Shown: in pieces, positions 48,891 to 58,350 of the stretch | Numbering within the stretch: position 1 is the stretch's first letter | How the letters are laid out: each line of letters opens with the position of its first letter | Assembly (NCBI GenBank): GCA_018883945.1 | Contig: JAHLFF010000157.1 | Coordinates: 1-64,000, forward strand | Direction: 5' to 3' | Source of the DNA: Candidatus Acinetobacter avistercoris | GTDB lineage: Bacteria > Pseudomonadota > Gammaproteobacteria > Pseudomonadales > Moraxellaceae | DNA: 64,000 nt | Notes under the pieces: model-generated | Seen by the model: the letters and a program-made list of their open reading frames with translations, nothing else | What the model was told of the DNA's origin: nothing | Database searches by the model: none | Made by a program: the position numbers and the translations under genes

Positions 48891-50240
48891 ATGAATAAGT
48901 TAAAGCGAATCTCACTATGTCTCCCTGTACTTCTTTGTAGCCAATTCAGTCTGGCAGACTGGGTTGATGACTCTGTGAACAAAGTTGAAGCACATACCAT
49001 TAAGCTTCGCCAACATATTCATCAACATCCTGAATTGGGTAATATGGAGTTCAAAACCTCAGAATTAGTTCAAAAAGAACTTAAGTCTTATGGTATTGAA
49101 GTTAAAAAAGGTTATGCCAAAACAGGTGTGATCGGTATCTTGAAAGGCGGTAAACCAGGTCCTGTCATGGCTTTACGTGCTGACATGGATGCCCTTCCTA
49201 TGGAAGAAAAATCAGGACTCGCTTTTGCCAGTAAAGCCAAAGGAATTTACCAAGGTAAAGAAACGCCAGTGATGCATGCTTGCGGACATGATGCTCATAC
49301 AGCGATGTTACTTGGCGCAGCAAAAACGTTAGCGGCCAACAAAGATAAGATTGAAGGTACTGTTGTTTTTGTATTCCAACCTGCTGAAGAAGGCGGTGCG
49401 GATGTTGATAACTTTAAAGATGGCCACTTAGTTGGCGCACGTAAAATGATTTCTGATGGTGCTTTCAAAACAGTTAAACCTGAAGTAATTTTTGGTATGC
49501 ATGTTATGGCAGGTATGCCAAGCGGCAATATCTTGTATAAAGATGGTGCGATTTTAAACAGCGCTGATTTATTGAATATTGAAGTGACGGGTAAACAAGC
49601 GCACGGTTCTATGCCTTGGTTAGGACGTGATCCGATTTATGCTGCTTCTCAAATCGTGAGCAATATTCAAAGCTTGGTCAGTCGTCGTGCAGATTTAACT
49701 CAAGGCATGGGTGTCGTCAGTATCGGTAGTATTCAAGGCGGTACAGCTGGAAATGTAATTCCTGAGAAAGTGAATATGGTCGGAACCATTCGTTCAAACA
49801 GTGAAATCATTCGCCAAAATATTCTTAAAGATTTACCAAAAATGATTGAGCACAACGCACTGGCTAATGATGTAACTGCGAAAGTAGACATTTCATCTTA
49901 TGCACCTGTGACGTCAAATGGCAAAGTTATTACTCAACTCATGCAACCGACACTGGCAAAAGTGAATGGTGAAGATAAGCTTCAATTACTCGACAACAAT
50001 GCGAGTGCAAGTGAAGACTTTGCTTACTATGGTGAAATTATGCCATCTCTGTTCGTATTTGTAGGTGCTACTCCGGCAAATCAAGACATGGCTAGCGCTG
50101 CGCCAAACCACAACCCCGGCTTTATTGTTGATGATGCAACCTTAAAAACTGGCGTAGAAAGTCACGTTCGTTTCATTATGGATTATCCAAAAGTCGCTGA
50201 ACAAGTTCAGGCTGATTGGAACAAGAAAAAAACCACTTAA
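48891..50240 (+). CDS. Secreted M20 family amidohydrolase/peptidase
   Basis: 449 aa. An N-terminal signal peptide (RISLCLPVLLCSQFSLA) places it in the periplasm. M20D-type features: LRQHIHQHPELGNME, ALRADMDALPM, CGHDAHTAMLLGAA, PAEEGG and SEDFAYY. These match hippurate/IAA-amino acid hydrolases and related aminoacylases. Both metal-ligand Cys/His positions are intact. Substrate unknown. Confidence 0.9.
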   Translation: MNKLKRISLCLPVLLCSQFSLADWVDDSVNKVEAHTIKLRQHIHQHPELGNMEFKTSELVQKELKSYGIEVKKGYAKTGVIGILKGGKPGPVMALRADMDALPMEEKSGLAFASKAKGIYQGKETPVMHACGHDAHTAMLLGAAKTLAANKDKIEGTVVFVFQPAEEGGADVDNFKDGHLVGARKMISDGAFKTVKPEVIFGMHVMAGMPSGNILYKDGAILNSADLLNIEVTGKQAHGSMPWLGRDPIYAASQIVSNIQSLVSRRADLTQGMGVVSIGSIQGGTAGNVIPEKVNMVGTIRSNSEIIRQNILKDLPKMIEHNALANDVTAKVDISSYAPVTSNGKVITQLMQPTLAKVNGEDKLQLLDNNASASEDFAYYGEIMPSLFVFVGATPANQDMASAAPNHNPGFIVDDATLKTGVESHVRFIMDYPKVAEQVQADWNKKKTT

Positions 50241-50786
50241 GATTCGCTAAAAATCAGCAGCATAAATTAAGGTCATTTATACAATGGCCTTTTTTTAAAC
50301 CCTTATTTTAAACCCTTATTTTGCATCAATAAAGTAATTATTATTCATTTGCATTCTGCTCCAGTTCAATGCTTTATAATCAGTTAATAAACATAATGAA
50401 CTTGTGAAGTTTAGAAAGAGTTTCTAAAGATATTCGATTTATTTCCCTCTTAAGGACTGTATCTGATCTTAATGTAAGCCAGACATCTGTTGAATATAAG
50501 TTGAATCTAAAGGATTGCGATACGCTTTAAATCATACCTATTCCGGCTCAATTGACTTATAAATTTTGTTTAAATTCATAGCAATAAGTGATTAATAATT
50601 AGACATATCATTCATGTATAAAGATATTTTTCGCCAACAGCAGTTTATTTGATTTGATCTGTTCAGCCATAGGACTGAAATCACATTCTGATAAACTATC
50701 GCGCAGTTTACTCGCTAAGGCTAAATGCTTTGATAGCATTTACAGTGCCAAAGCGCATACATTGACCAATATAACGGAAAGTACTC
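50241..50786. other. 546-bp intergenic region upstream of ybgC
   Basis: Begins with the peptidase terminator (50269-50297). Near its right end AAATGCT-TTGAT-AGCATTT (50723-50741) is a perfect inverted repeat about 45 bp before the ybgC start. No gene seen. Confidence 0.55.
50269..50297 (+). terminator. Terminator after the M20 peptidase
   Basis: AAGGTCATT / AATGGCCTT hairpin (one G-T pair) followed by TTTTT. Confidence 0.75.
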
Positions 50787-51194
50787 ATGGCGAATAAATT
50801 TGAATTTCAAATTCGTGTTTATATAGAAGATACCGACGCAGGTGGTATTGTTTATCACGCCAATCATATTCGCTTTATGGAACGTGCGCGTACAGAATGG
50901 CTTCGTGCTTCAGGTGTTTCGCATTATTGGCATCAAAAAGATTATCATTTTGTGGTGCATAAAATTAATTTGAAATATTCTCGCCCTATCCTGATGGATG
51001 ACTTAATTACTGTTACAGCGAGTGTAGTTTCGTGTAAAGCAACGTCTTTTGTATTGCAACAAAATATTTATCGTGGTGAAATCATGCTAGCTTCTGGCGA
51101 GGTTGAATTGGCTTGCATTAGTTTAGCCATGAGACCGGTTCGAATTCCCAACGAAATCCGTGAACTGATCCAAGAACAGTTGGCTCACGAATAA
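50787..51194 (+). CDS. ybgC: Tol-Pal system-associated acyl-CoA thioesterase
   Basis: 135 aa hotdog-fold thioesterase. The YbgC active-site motif is YIEDTDAGGIVYHANHIRFMERART. In other bacteria YbgC hydrolyses acyl-CoA or acyl-ACP thioesters and is encoded first in the tol-pal cluster, as here (24 nt before tolQ). Confidence 0.95.
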   Translation: MANKFEFQIRVYIEDTDAGGIVYHANHIRFMERARTEWLRASGVSHYWHQKDYHFVVHKINLKYSRPILMDDLITVTASVVSCKATSFVLQQNIYRGEIMLASGEVELACISLAMRPVRIPNEIRELIQEQLAHE

Positions 51195-51217
51195 AAATAC
51201 TACTGGCACATGTAACT

Positions 51218-51916
51218 ATGGCAACACAAATAGAATCATCTCTACATATTTCAGATCTAATTTTACAAGCAAGTCCCGTGGTTCAATTGGTCATGCTGGT
51301 TTTAGTCCTTGCATCCTTTTTGAGTTGGTATCTGATTGCCAAGTTACATATGACTTATAAAAAGGCACAACAAGGCGATGCGCATTTCCAAAAAATCTTT
51401 TGGTCAGGTGCAGAGCTGAACACCCTGTATAACAATGCGCAAGTGAACTCTAAACGAGAAGGACTTGAAGATATTTTCTATCATGGCTTTGGTGAGTTTT
51501 TAAAGCTGAAAAAATCAAAAGCTGAAACATCACATACGATTGACGGAACAGAACGTATTTTACGGGTCGGTTTGAGTCGTGATCAAAGCCGTATGGAACA
51601 AGGTTTAGGTGCGCTTGCCAGTATCGGTTCAGTGGCGCCCTATATCGGTTTGTTCGGTACTGTTTGGGGCATCATGAATGCGTTCATTGGTTTGGCTCAA
51701 GTTGAACAAGTCACTTTAGCAACTGTTGCACCAGGTATTGCAGAAGCGCTGATTGCAACAGCAATTGGTTTATTTGCCGCAATTCCTGCGGTTCTTGCCT
51801 TTAACCATTACACCTCTAAAGGTGAAGAAGTATATTCAGATCGTGCTTTATTTTCAGAAGAAATGGTGGCGCTATTACAACGTCAGTCTGTGGGAACAAC
51901 ACAGGAAAATGACTAA
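51218..51916 (+). CDS. tolQ: Tol-Pal system proton channel component TolQ
   Basis: 232 aa, three transmembrane helices (about 20-40, 140-160, 170-190); the last contains the conserved GLFGTVWGIM and TAIGLFAAIPAVLAFN segments of MotA/TolQ/ExbB proteins. It forms the proton-driven inner-membrane motor with TolR. Stop overlaps the tolR start by 1 nt (TAATG). Confidence 0.97.
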   Translation: MATQIESSLHISDLILQASPVVQLVMLVLVLASFLSWYLIAKLHMTYKKAQQGDAHFQKIFWSGAELNTLYNNAQVNSKREGLEDIFYHGFGEFLKLKKSKAETSHTIDGTERILRVGLSRDQSRMEQGLGALASIGSVAPYIGLFGTVWGIMNAFIGLAQVEQVTLATVAPGIAEALIATAIGLFAAIPAVLAFNHYTSKGEEVYSDRALFSEEMVALLQRQSVGTTQEND

Positions 51917-52356
51917 TGGCAATTCAACGTTCTGGGCGTTTTGAACGCATAAAAAAACCACTCAAAAGTGATATGAATGTCGTCCCGTACATCGACGTTA
52001 TGTTGGTGTTGTTGGTCATTTTCATGGTCACTGCACCAATGATTACCAGTGGTATAAAAGTAGATTTACCTGAAGCGAACAGCAGTCCGATTGTTTCCGA
52101 AGCAGCGCCTGCAATGGTCAGTTTAAAAGCTGATGGCAGTTATTATCTCGAATATAAAAAGATTAAACAGGCTGTGACTTTAGATGAATTGAAAGATCTA
52201 CTCGTCAGCGCACAAGCTGAAGCAGATAATCAGCAATTAAATATTGTGATTAATGGTGATAGAACTCGTCCTTATGGTGATGTAATTGCCTTGATGTCAA
52301 ACCTTCAAGATGCAGGTTTAACGCAAGTTGGATTACTGACCGAACCTGTAAAGTAA
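51916..52356 (+). CDS. tolR: Tol-Pal system protein TolR
   Basis: 146 aa. A single N-terminal helix with the conserved protonatable Asp (NVVPYIDVMLVLLVIFMVTAP), then a periplasmic domain. Partner of TolQ in the force-generating motor. Confidence 0.97.
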   Translation: MAIQRSGRFERIKKPLKSDMNVVPYIDVMLVLLVIFMVTAPMITSGIKVDLPEANSSPIVSEAAPAMVSLKADGSYYLEYKKIKQAVTLDELKDLLVSAQAEADNQQLNIVINGDRTRPYGDVIALMSNLQDAGLTQVGLLTEPVK

Positions 52357-52359
52357 GCC

Positions 52360-53412
52360 ATGAAAGATTTGAAACTACCATTTTCTAAAGAAAAAAAAAT
52401 TGCACTCGGATTTACTGTGGCTGTGCATGTGGTTGCTATTTCAGGTTTATTGTTTCTTGGTTTAGCTCAACCTTATGAGCCACCTAAAGCTTTAAAAACC
52501 GTATTGATTAAACCTGAAGACTTACAACCAAAATCTTTGGTTGAATCCGAGTCAACCGAAACTGCTCATAGCAATGTCAAACCTGTAATTCAACAAACGG
52601 CTGATCCTGTTGAAGATGCGCCTAACATTCCAGCTGCAGCACCGCCTCCAACAACTCAGCCTGATGATGCTGCGAAACAAGCTTTAGTTGCGGAACAAAA
52701 GACAAAAGCGGATGCTGCTGCAAAAGCCAAAGCGGATGCTGCGAATAAAGCTAATGCCGATGCGGCTGCAAAAGCCAAAGCGGAAGCGGCGAATGAAGCT
52801 AATGCCGATGCGGCTGCAAAAGCCAAAGCGGATGCGGCGAATAAAGCCAAAGCTGACGCAGCTGCAAAAGCCAAAACAGATGCGGCGAATAAAGCCAAAG
52901 CTGACGCAGCTGCAAAAGCTAAAACAGATGCAGCAAATAAAGCCAAAGCCGACGCAGCTGCAAAAGCGAAAGCTGATGCGGCGAATAAAGCCAAAGCCGA
53001 TGCGGCTGCTAAGGCCAAAACTGATGCAGCAAATAAAGCGAAAGCTGATGCAGAAGCTAAAGAACGTGCTGCTGAGGCAGAACGTGCTTCCTCTGCACAA
53101 AAAGCCAAAGAAGAGGCTGCAAACAAAAAGGCTGAAGCACGTAAAATTGCTTCTTCAGCAAAACGTGATTTTGAGAATAAAGTCAAAAGTGCGTGGCGTA
53201 TGCCTTTGAATTCGTCAGGTCAGAAAGCAACTGCGCGCGTAAGTTTAAGTGATAGTGGTGCTGTGAATAGTGTGATCGTCAACGCATCTGATCCAGATGT
53301 AAAAGCCAGCGTAGAACAAGCTGTTCGTTCTGCTGCACCCTATCCAATGCCGTCAGATCCAGAAGCAAGAAGCCAAGCACGCAGTTTTACTGCATCGTTT
53401 ACTGTTCAATAA
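52360..53412 (+). CDS. tolA: Tol-Pal system protein TolA
   Basis: 350 aa. Membrane anchor at about 14-35, a Pro/Glu-rich segment, then a long Ala/Lys-rich helical domain (about residues 115-240) made of a 16-residue repeat (ADAAAKAKADAANKAK type), and a C-terminal TolA domain III (about 260-350) that contacts TolB/Pal and colicins or phage in enterics. It transmits the TolQR motor force to the outer membrane. Confidence 0.95.
   Translation: MKDLKLPFSKEKKIALGFTVAVHVVAISGLLFLGLAQPYEPPKALKTVLIKPEDLQPKSLVESESTETAHSNVKPVIQQTADPVEDAPNIPAAAPPPTTQPDDAAKQALVAEQKTKADAAAKAKADAANKANADAAAKAKAEAANEANADAAAKAKADAANKAKADAAAKAKTDAANKAKADAAAKAKTDAANKAKADAAAKAKADAANKAKADAAAKAKTDAANKAKADAEAKERAAEAERASSAQKAKEEAANKKAEARKIASSAKRDFENKVKSAWRMPLNSSGQKATARVSLSDSGAVNSVIVNASDPDVKASVEQAVRSAAPYPMPSDPEARSQARSFTASFTVQ
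52708..53060 (+). repeat. 48-bp tandem repeats within tolA
   Basis: About seven imperfect copies of a 48-bp unit encoding 16 residues; divergence is mostly synonymous (AAAGCC/AAAGCG, GATGC). Copy number is likely to vary between strains. Confidence 0.85.
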
Positions 53413-53853
53413 ATTTTAAAAAACCTTACCTCGGTAAGGTTTTTTTCTACCTGAATGACTCGTTGTATCAAATAATTGCTGATTAAAAAATTGATCGCAT
53501 TGTGGCCACAAAAGATGAATATCAAATTTTCAGTTGATTAAAGATGCCCTCTTATATTTTTTTAATATTTGAAGATGTCGGGCCTTAACGGATCAGTAAT
53601 TTTCTGACATTCATTAATTTCAACATTTCAAGCATCGTCATCAATCCAATAAAATAAAATGCTTATTAGCGGGATTTAGCTGATTGTTTATAAAGGATTA
53701 ATACAATGAGGTATACATCACATCATTCGCAGCATTTATTTTCATATTTAATTCATTTTTCATAATTACATGCTTTATATAGATTAAAATCATGTCAATA
53801 TGCTACAAAGCTAGCATAATCTAAAAATTAGTATTTCGAGCACGTGACCTATA
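53413..53853. other. 441-bp gap between tolA and tolB
   Basis: Contains the tolA terminator at its start and an AT-rich leader. No gene seen. tolB thus probably has its own promoter. Confidence 0.6.
53418..53446 (+). terminator. Terminator after tolA
   Basis: AAAAAACCTTACC-TC-GGTAAGGTTTTTTT hairpin, separating tolQRA from tolB-pal. Confidence 0.9.
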
Positions 53854-55137
53854 ATGAAACGAATCTCTAAACATCTTCTTGGTTTGACGATTATTGCGGC
53901 GTTTAGTCCCGCTCTAATCACTACTGGCTATGCGCAACTCCATTTAGAAATTGCCAAAGCACCCGAACAAGCTCCTAAAATTGCTATCGTGCCATTTTCA
54001 GGGGACCAAAGTTTGTACCCTGTCATCGAACAAGATTTAAATCGTTCAGGTCGTTTCACCAGTTCTTCAAAAAATTTAGCAGCGACAGCAAGTCTTAATC
54101 AAGCGAATGGCCCAGCTTGGAATGCGGCAGGCGTACCATATGTTGTAAATGGTGAAGTAAAAACCAATCCAGATGGCTCTCTGGCAGTACATTACCAACT
54201 CTACGATGTGCAAAAACAACAATATTTACTCAACGAATTGCTCACTGTCCCTGCGGCGCGTGTACGTTCAGCAGCACATATGATCAGTGATGCGATCTAC
54301 CAAGCCCTTACAGGTATTCAAGGTGATTTTAGCGGCCGTATTGCGTATGTCTTACGTAATCCTGCAACGCCTGCTACACGCTACACGCTGCAAATTGCCG
54401 ATACTGATGGCGAGCAACCAAAAACCATTCTAAGCTCAAAAGATCCAATCTTGTCTCCAGCTTGGACACCTGATGCGAAGAAAATTGCCTACGTTTCTTT
54501 TGAAACCAAACGCCCTGCCATTTATGTTCAAGACCTTTCAACAGGTCAACGTGAAAAATTAGCGGGTTTCCGTGGTTTAAATGGCGCACCGAGTTTCTCG
54601 CCTGATGGTAAAAGCATGTTGTTCACTGCATCTATGCATGACAATCCTGAAGTTTACCAAATGGATTTAGCGACCCGTAAACTTGAACGTATGACCAATA
54701 ACTCAGCGATTGATACTGAAGCGCGTTATACACCAGATGGTAAAGGTTTTATCTTTACTTCTGACCGCGGCGGTTCTGCTCAAATTTATAAACACAATTT
54801 CAGTGATAATTCGACCAAGCGACTCACTTTCCGTGGCGCATTTAATGCACGCGGTAGTTTAAGTGCAGATGGCAAATATGTTGCGCTGGTACACCGCCCT
54901 TCAGGCAGTAACTACAAAGTTGCTATTCAAGAAATTTCGACAGGTATCACCAATATTTTAACCCCGACCAGTCTTGATGAATCTCCAAGTTTCTCACCCA
55001 ATGGTCAAATGGTGGTTTATGCAACACGTGAAGGTAATCGTGGGCTATTGGCAATCATGTCAACTGATGGTCGTTTCCGTATGAATTTACCAAGTGAACA
55101 AGGCGAAGTTCGCGAACCAGCTTGGGCACCAAAATAA
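53854..55137 (+). CDS. tolB: Tol-Pal system beta-propeller protein TolB
   Basis: 427 aa periplasmic protein: signal peptide (IIAAFSPALITTGYA), N-terminal domain, then a six-bladed propeller with repeated SPDGK-type motifs (TPDAKKIAYVS, SPDGKSMLFT, TPDGKGFIFTSD, SADGKYVALV, SPNGQMVVYAT). It mediates between TolA and Pal. 27 nt before pal. Confidence 0.97.
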   Translation: MKRISKHLLGLTIIAAFSPALITTGYAQLHLEIAKAPEQAPKIAIVPFSGDQSLYPVIEQDLNRSGRFTSSSKNLAATASLNQANGPAWNAAGVPYVVNGEVKTNPDGSLAVHYQLYDVQKQQYLLNELLTVPAARVRSAAHMISDAIYQALTGIQGDFSGRIAYVLRNPATPATRYTLQIADTDGEQPKTILSSKDPILSPAWTPDAKKIAYVSFETKRPAIYVQDLSTGQREKLAGFRGLNGAPSFSPDGKSMLFTASMHDNPEVYQMDLATRKLERMTNNSAIDTEARYTPDGKGFIFTSDRGGSAQIYKHNFSDNSTKRLTFRGAFNARGSLSADGKYVALVHRPSGSNYKVAIQEISTGITNILTPTSLDESPSFSPNGQMVVYATREGNRGLLAIMSTDGRFRMNLPSEQGEVREPAWAPK

Positions 55138-55164
55138 TGAATTGTCTATTTTAAGGAGATCAAT

Positions 55165-55737
55165 ATGAATTTAATCAAATCACTCGCACTACCATTCATT
55201 GCTGTGAGCCTAGTGATGACAGGTTGTGCAAGCCGCAAACCTGCAACTGACATCACCACTGCAAATAACACACCGACGACATCGACCACTGTCAATACGT
55301 CTGGTTTGAGCGAAGATGCTGCTTTAAATGCTCAAAATTTAGTAGGTGCTTCTGCTAAGGGTGTGACTGAAGCAAACAAAGCATTTTTAGCGAAACGTGT
55401 TGTGCATTTTGACTACGACAGTAGTGATCTCAGCAATGAAGATTACCAAACTCTTCAAGCACATGCGCAATTCTTATTGGCAAATGCAGCGTCTAAAATT
55501 GCATTAACAGGTCATACAGATGAACGTGGCACCCGTGAATACAATATGGCACTTGGCGAACGTCGTGCTAAAGCAGTTCAAAGCTACTTAATTACCAATG
55601 GTGTTAATGCTGGTCAATTAGAAGCGGTGAGTTATGGTAAAGAAATGCCAATTAATGCTGGCAACAATGAAGCAGCATGGAAAGAAAACCGTCGTGTTGA
55701 ACTTAACTATGAAGCAGTTCCTCCACTTCTAAAATAA
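55165..55737 (+). CDS. pal: Peptidoglycan-associated lipoprotein Pal
   Basis: 190 aa outer-membrane lipoprotein. Lipobox MTGC (Cys about 21), a Thr-rich linker, then an OmpA-like peptidoglycan-binding domain (VHFDYDSSDLS, LTGHTDERGTREYNMALGERRA, ENRRVEL). AAGGAG lies 6 nt before the ATG. Confidence 0.97.
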   Translation: MNLIKSLALPFIAVSLVMTGCASRKPATDITTANNTPTTSTTVNTSGLSEDAALNAQNLVGASAKGVTEANKAFLAKRVVHFDYDSSDLSNEDYQTLQAHAQFLLANAASKIALTGHTDERGTREYNMALGERRAKAVQSYLITNGVNAGQLEAVSYGKEMPINAGNNEAAWKENRRVELNYEAVPPLLK

Positions 55738-55752
55738 TAAGCATTTAGATAC

Positions 55753-55787
55753 AAAAAAAGCGCTCTAATGAATTAGAGCGCTTTTTG
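55753..55787 (+). terminator. Terminator after pal
   Basis: AAAAAGCGCTCTAAT-GA-ATTAGAGCGCTTTTT stem, just past the stop. Confidence 0.9.
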
Positions 55788-56044
55788 ATTTTAATCAGTT
55801 TTCTAAGTTCGTTTTCTACACTGGTCCACATACCTTTTGAGTCGACCAGTCATTTGAATCTTTAAAAACGATTTAAATCATGAAAATACAATCAACGCGA
55901 TTTCAGCATAAATTCGTTCTCCTCATCAAAGTAACTCAACAAAGCACCTCAACAAAGCTGAGATCTGAAAACAGAAATCATCAATATCTTAAAAACAATT
56001 CATTAAAAACAATTTATTAGAAACAATGCATTAAGATCATTGTA
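55788..56044. other. Intergenic stretch between pal terminator and small protein gene
   Basis: Contains a CTCAACAAAGC direct repeat (about 55935-55957) and the 14-bp tandem array described separately. With the terminator the gene-free stretch is 307 bp. No gene seen. Confidence 0.55.
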
Positions 56045-56046
56045 TT
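55991..56046. repeat. Four-copy 14-bp tandem repeat
   Basis: Adjacent units AAAAACAATTCATT, AAAAACAATTTATT, AGAAACAATGCATT and AAGATCATTGTATT, ending in the stop codon of the small protein gene (56045-56047). Confidence 0.85.
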
Positions 56047-56230
56047 AAGATTTAGACTCGTCTGATTCAGCGCTTTGCATCGATTCAATCAAATCGTGTT
56101 TGTTAAAATCTTTATATTCCGGTTTTGCTTCATACTCTCTCCATGCTGCTTTAGATTTTTCAGAACTAATGCCCTCCAAATTAATCGCTTCACTTGGTGT
56201 CGGAGTTGCTTCGAACTTAAGCGTCGTCAT
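56045..56230 (-). CDS. Hypothetical small protein, 61 aa
   Basis: A strong ribosome binding site (GGGAGAAC before AATAATG) supports it as a gene. The protein is charged and hydrophilic (KFEATPTPSEAINLEG...), with no membrane segment, and rich in Ser/Glu at the C-terminus (SAESDESKS). No family recognised; its stop adjoins a tandem repeat. Role unknown. Confidence 0.65.
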   Translation of the reverse strand: MTTLKFEATPTPSEAINLEGISSEKSKAAWREYEAKPEYKDFNKHDLIESMQSAESDESKS

Positions 56231-56409
56231 TATTGTTCTCCCTGTAAAATTTAAATCCTTATGATCAACATAGCAGGTTATAAAACTCTTACAAGTCTAA
56301 AATCGATACAAATATCACTCTAAGCTTTCTATTTTAAGTCGAACTCATCTAAAATAGGCACAGTATTTATTTTGCTAGTTTTTTACCGCTTTCTTGGAGC
56401 ACATTTGTT

Positions 56410-57384
56410 ATGTCTTACCGCACACTTTCCCAATATTTAGAAAAACAACAAGGGAACCTCACACCTGAGCTGTCTGATGTTATCGAAACTATTGCTCAAA
56501 CCTGTAAAGACATCGATTTACTCTTACAAAAAGGCGCACTTGCTGGTGTTTTAGGCAGCGCTGGAAATGAAAATATTCAAGGCGAAGCGCAGAAAAAATT
56601 AGATGTGATTTCAAATGACTATCTCATCGATGCATTAAAAAATAATGCAAATGTCGGTGGTTTAGCCTCTGAAGAATTAGATGAATTTACCCCAGCACAA
56701 ACTGATGGCAAATATTTGGTGTTGTTTGATCCACTAGACGGTTCAAGTAATATCGATATCAATATGTGTGTAGGTACAATTTTCTCTATTCTTCCAGCAA
56801 AAAAATCTGTGACAGATGCTGAAGACTTTATGCAAGCAGGTACGCAACAAGTAGCTGCGGGTTATGTATTGTATGGTCCATCTACAATGATGGCGCTGAC
56901 CGTTGGTGCTGGTACAGACTTCTTTACATTCGATCCTGTTTCAAAAGAGTTTCTACTCACCACAGAAAATGTTCAAGTGGCTGCTGATACACAAGAATAT
57001 GCGATTAATGCATCGAATCAACGTCATTGGGAAGCACCAGTGAAACGTTATATCGGTGAATTACAAGACGGAAAAACATCTGTACGTGAAAAAGACTTCA
57101 ACATGCGTTGGGTTGCATGTATGGTGGGTGATATTCACCGCATTCTTTGTCGTAGCGGTATTTTCTTATACCCATATGACACCAAAGATCCTCAAAAAGC
57201 TGGTCGTCTACGCTTAATGTACGAAGCTAATCCAATGAGTATGTTAATGGAACAAGCAGGTGGTTCGTCTACGACAGGTCGTGTTCGTATATTAGAGATT
57301 CAACCTACCGAATTGCATCAACGTGTTCCTGTTGTGATTGGCTCGAGCAATGAAGTTGATCTTGTAACACGCTACCACAACTAA
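56410..57384 (+). CDS. fbp: Fructose-1,6-bisphosphatase class I
   Basis: 324 aa gluconeogenic enzyme. The metal-binding motif is [12 protein letters not shown], with ASEELDEF (first acidic cluster) and the phosphate-site segment [20 protein letters not shown]. Class-I length. TTGGAG lies about 13 nt before the ATG. Confidence 0.97.
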   Translation: MSYRTLSQYLEKQQGNLTPELSDVIETIAQTCKDIDLLLQKGALAGVLGSAGNENIQGEAQKKLDVISNDYLIDALKNNANVGGLASEELDEFTPAQTDGKYLVLFDPLDGSSNIDINMCVGTIFSILPAKKSVTDAEDFMQAGTQQVAAGYVLYGPSTMMALTVGAGTDFFTFDPVSKEFLLTTENVQVAADTQEYAINASNQRHWEAPVKRYIGELQDGKTSVREKDFNMRWVACMVGDIHRILCRSGIFLYPYDTKDPQKAGRLRLMYEANPMSMLMEQAGGSSTTGRVRILEIQPTELHQRVPVVIGSSNEVDLVTRYHN

Positions 57385-57397
57385 TTTAGTTAAAATT

Positions 57398-57421
57398 GAG
57401 CGTAGAAATGCATCTACGCTC
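57398..57421. promoter_or_regulatory. Perfect hairpin immediately before the SpoU methyltransferase start
   Basis: GAGCGTAG-AAATGCAT-CTACGCTC has an 8-bp perfect stem and no T-run, ending exactly at the ATG at 57422. It may mask translation initiation or mark a processing site. Confidence 0.45.
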
Positions 57422-58213
57422 ATGGACAAATCTCCCATGGCAATGATTTATTTAGAATCAAAAGACAACCCTAAACTTAAGCACTTACGTGGCTTAATTG
57501 AGCAAAATACTTATCGTAAAAAGCAAGGTCAAACCGTGCTTGAAGGTACGCATTTGTGCTTAGCTTGGTTGGAAAAAAAACGTCAAATCACGTCCATTTT
57601 CACCACTGAAAAAGCAATTGAGCATCCAGATTTTGACAAGATCGCTGAGCATTACTTAGGTACAGTCTTTATTATCGGTGAAAGCTTATATAAAGAACTC
57701 AGTACTTTAGGTACAAGTTTGGCATGCCTTGCAGTTGTTGATATTCCATCATCGACACAATCATTAGACTTTTCTGCAGACACCTTGATTCTTGAAAATA
57801 TTCAAGACCCAGGTAATGTTGGAACACTTCTACGTTCTGCTGCTGCAGCAGGCATCAAACAAATCGCATGTACAAAAGGATCAGCATCACTTTGGTCTCC
57901 TCGCGTACTTCGTGCGGGCATGGGTGCACACTTCGCATTAAACACTTATGAAAATGTCTCTATTGAAGACTTATTGACTAAGTTTACTATTCCAGTTTTT
58001 GTGACCAGTTCACATGAGCCTGAGAGTATTTATTCTAAAGACTTAACTCAGCCATGTGCTTGGGTATTAGGAAATGAAGGATCAGGTGTATCTGAATTTG
58101 CATTAGCCAACGCTGCTGCAATTACAATCCCTCAGCCAGGTGGCCAAGAGTCTTTAAATGTAGCTGCAGCTGGTTCAATTTGCTTCTTTGAAATGGTGCG
58201 TCAACGCATCTGA
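57422..58213 (+). CDS. TrmH/SpoU family RNA methyltransferase
   Basis: 263 aa. An N-terminal substrate-binding part (NPKLKHLRGLIEQNTYRKKQGQTVLEG) precedes a SPOUT domain with trefoil-knot motifs: LENIQDPGNVGTLLRSAAAAGI (motif 1), LGNEGSGVS (motif 2) and IPQPGGQESLNVAAAGSI (motif 3). 2'-O-methylation of rRNA or tRNA is expected; the target is not known. Start is uncertain: 57422, 57437 or 57443, none with a good ribosome binding site. Confidence 0.9.
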   Translation: MDKSPMAMIYLESKDNPKLKHLRGLIEQNTYRKKQGQTVLEGTHLCLAWLEKKRQITSIFTTEKAIEHPDFDKIAEHYLGTVFIIGESLYKELSTLGTSLACLAVVDIPSSTQSLDFSADTLILENIQDPGNVGTLLRSAAAAGIKQIACTKGSASLWSPRVLRAGMGAHFALNTYENVSIEDLLTKFTIPVFVTSSHEPESIYSKDLTQPCAWVLGNEGSGVSEFALANAAAITIPQPGGQESLNVAAAGSICFFEMVRQRI

Positions 58214-58350
58214 TTCGTTCATTAAAGGTAACGATTTCGCTTTAAATTATAAAAATCCTTTAAACTGCTAAAAATAATTGTATAAATTGTCAACCTATCA
58301 TTATTTTTAACGTTATATAGATAACGATTAATAATAATGGTGGGTACCCA

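Noticed and set aside
52656..53186. 176-codon Ala/Phe-rich frame antisense to tolA
   Set aside because: Artefact of the tolA Ala/Lys repeat read on the other strand.
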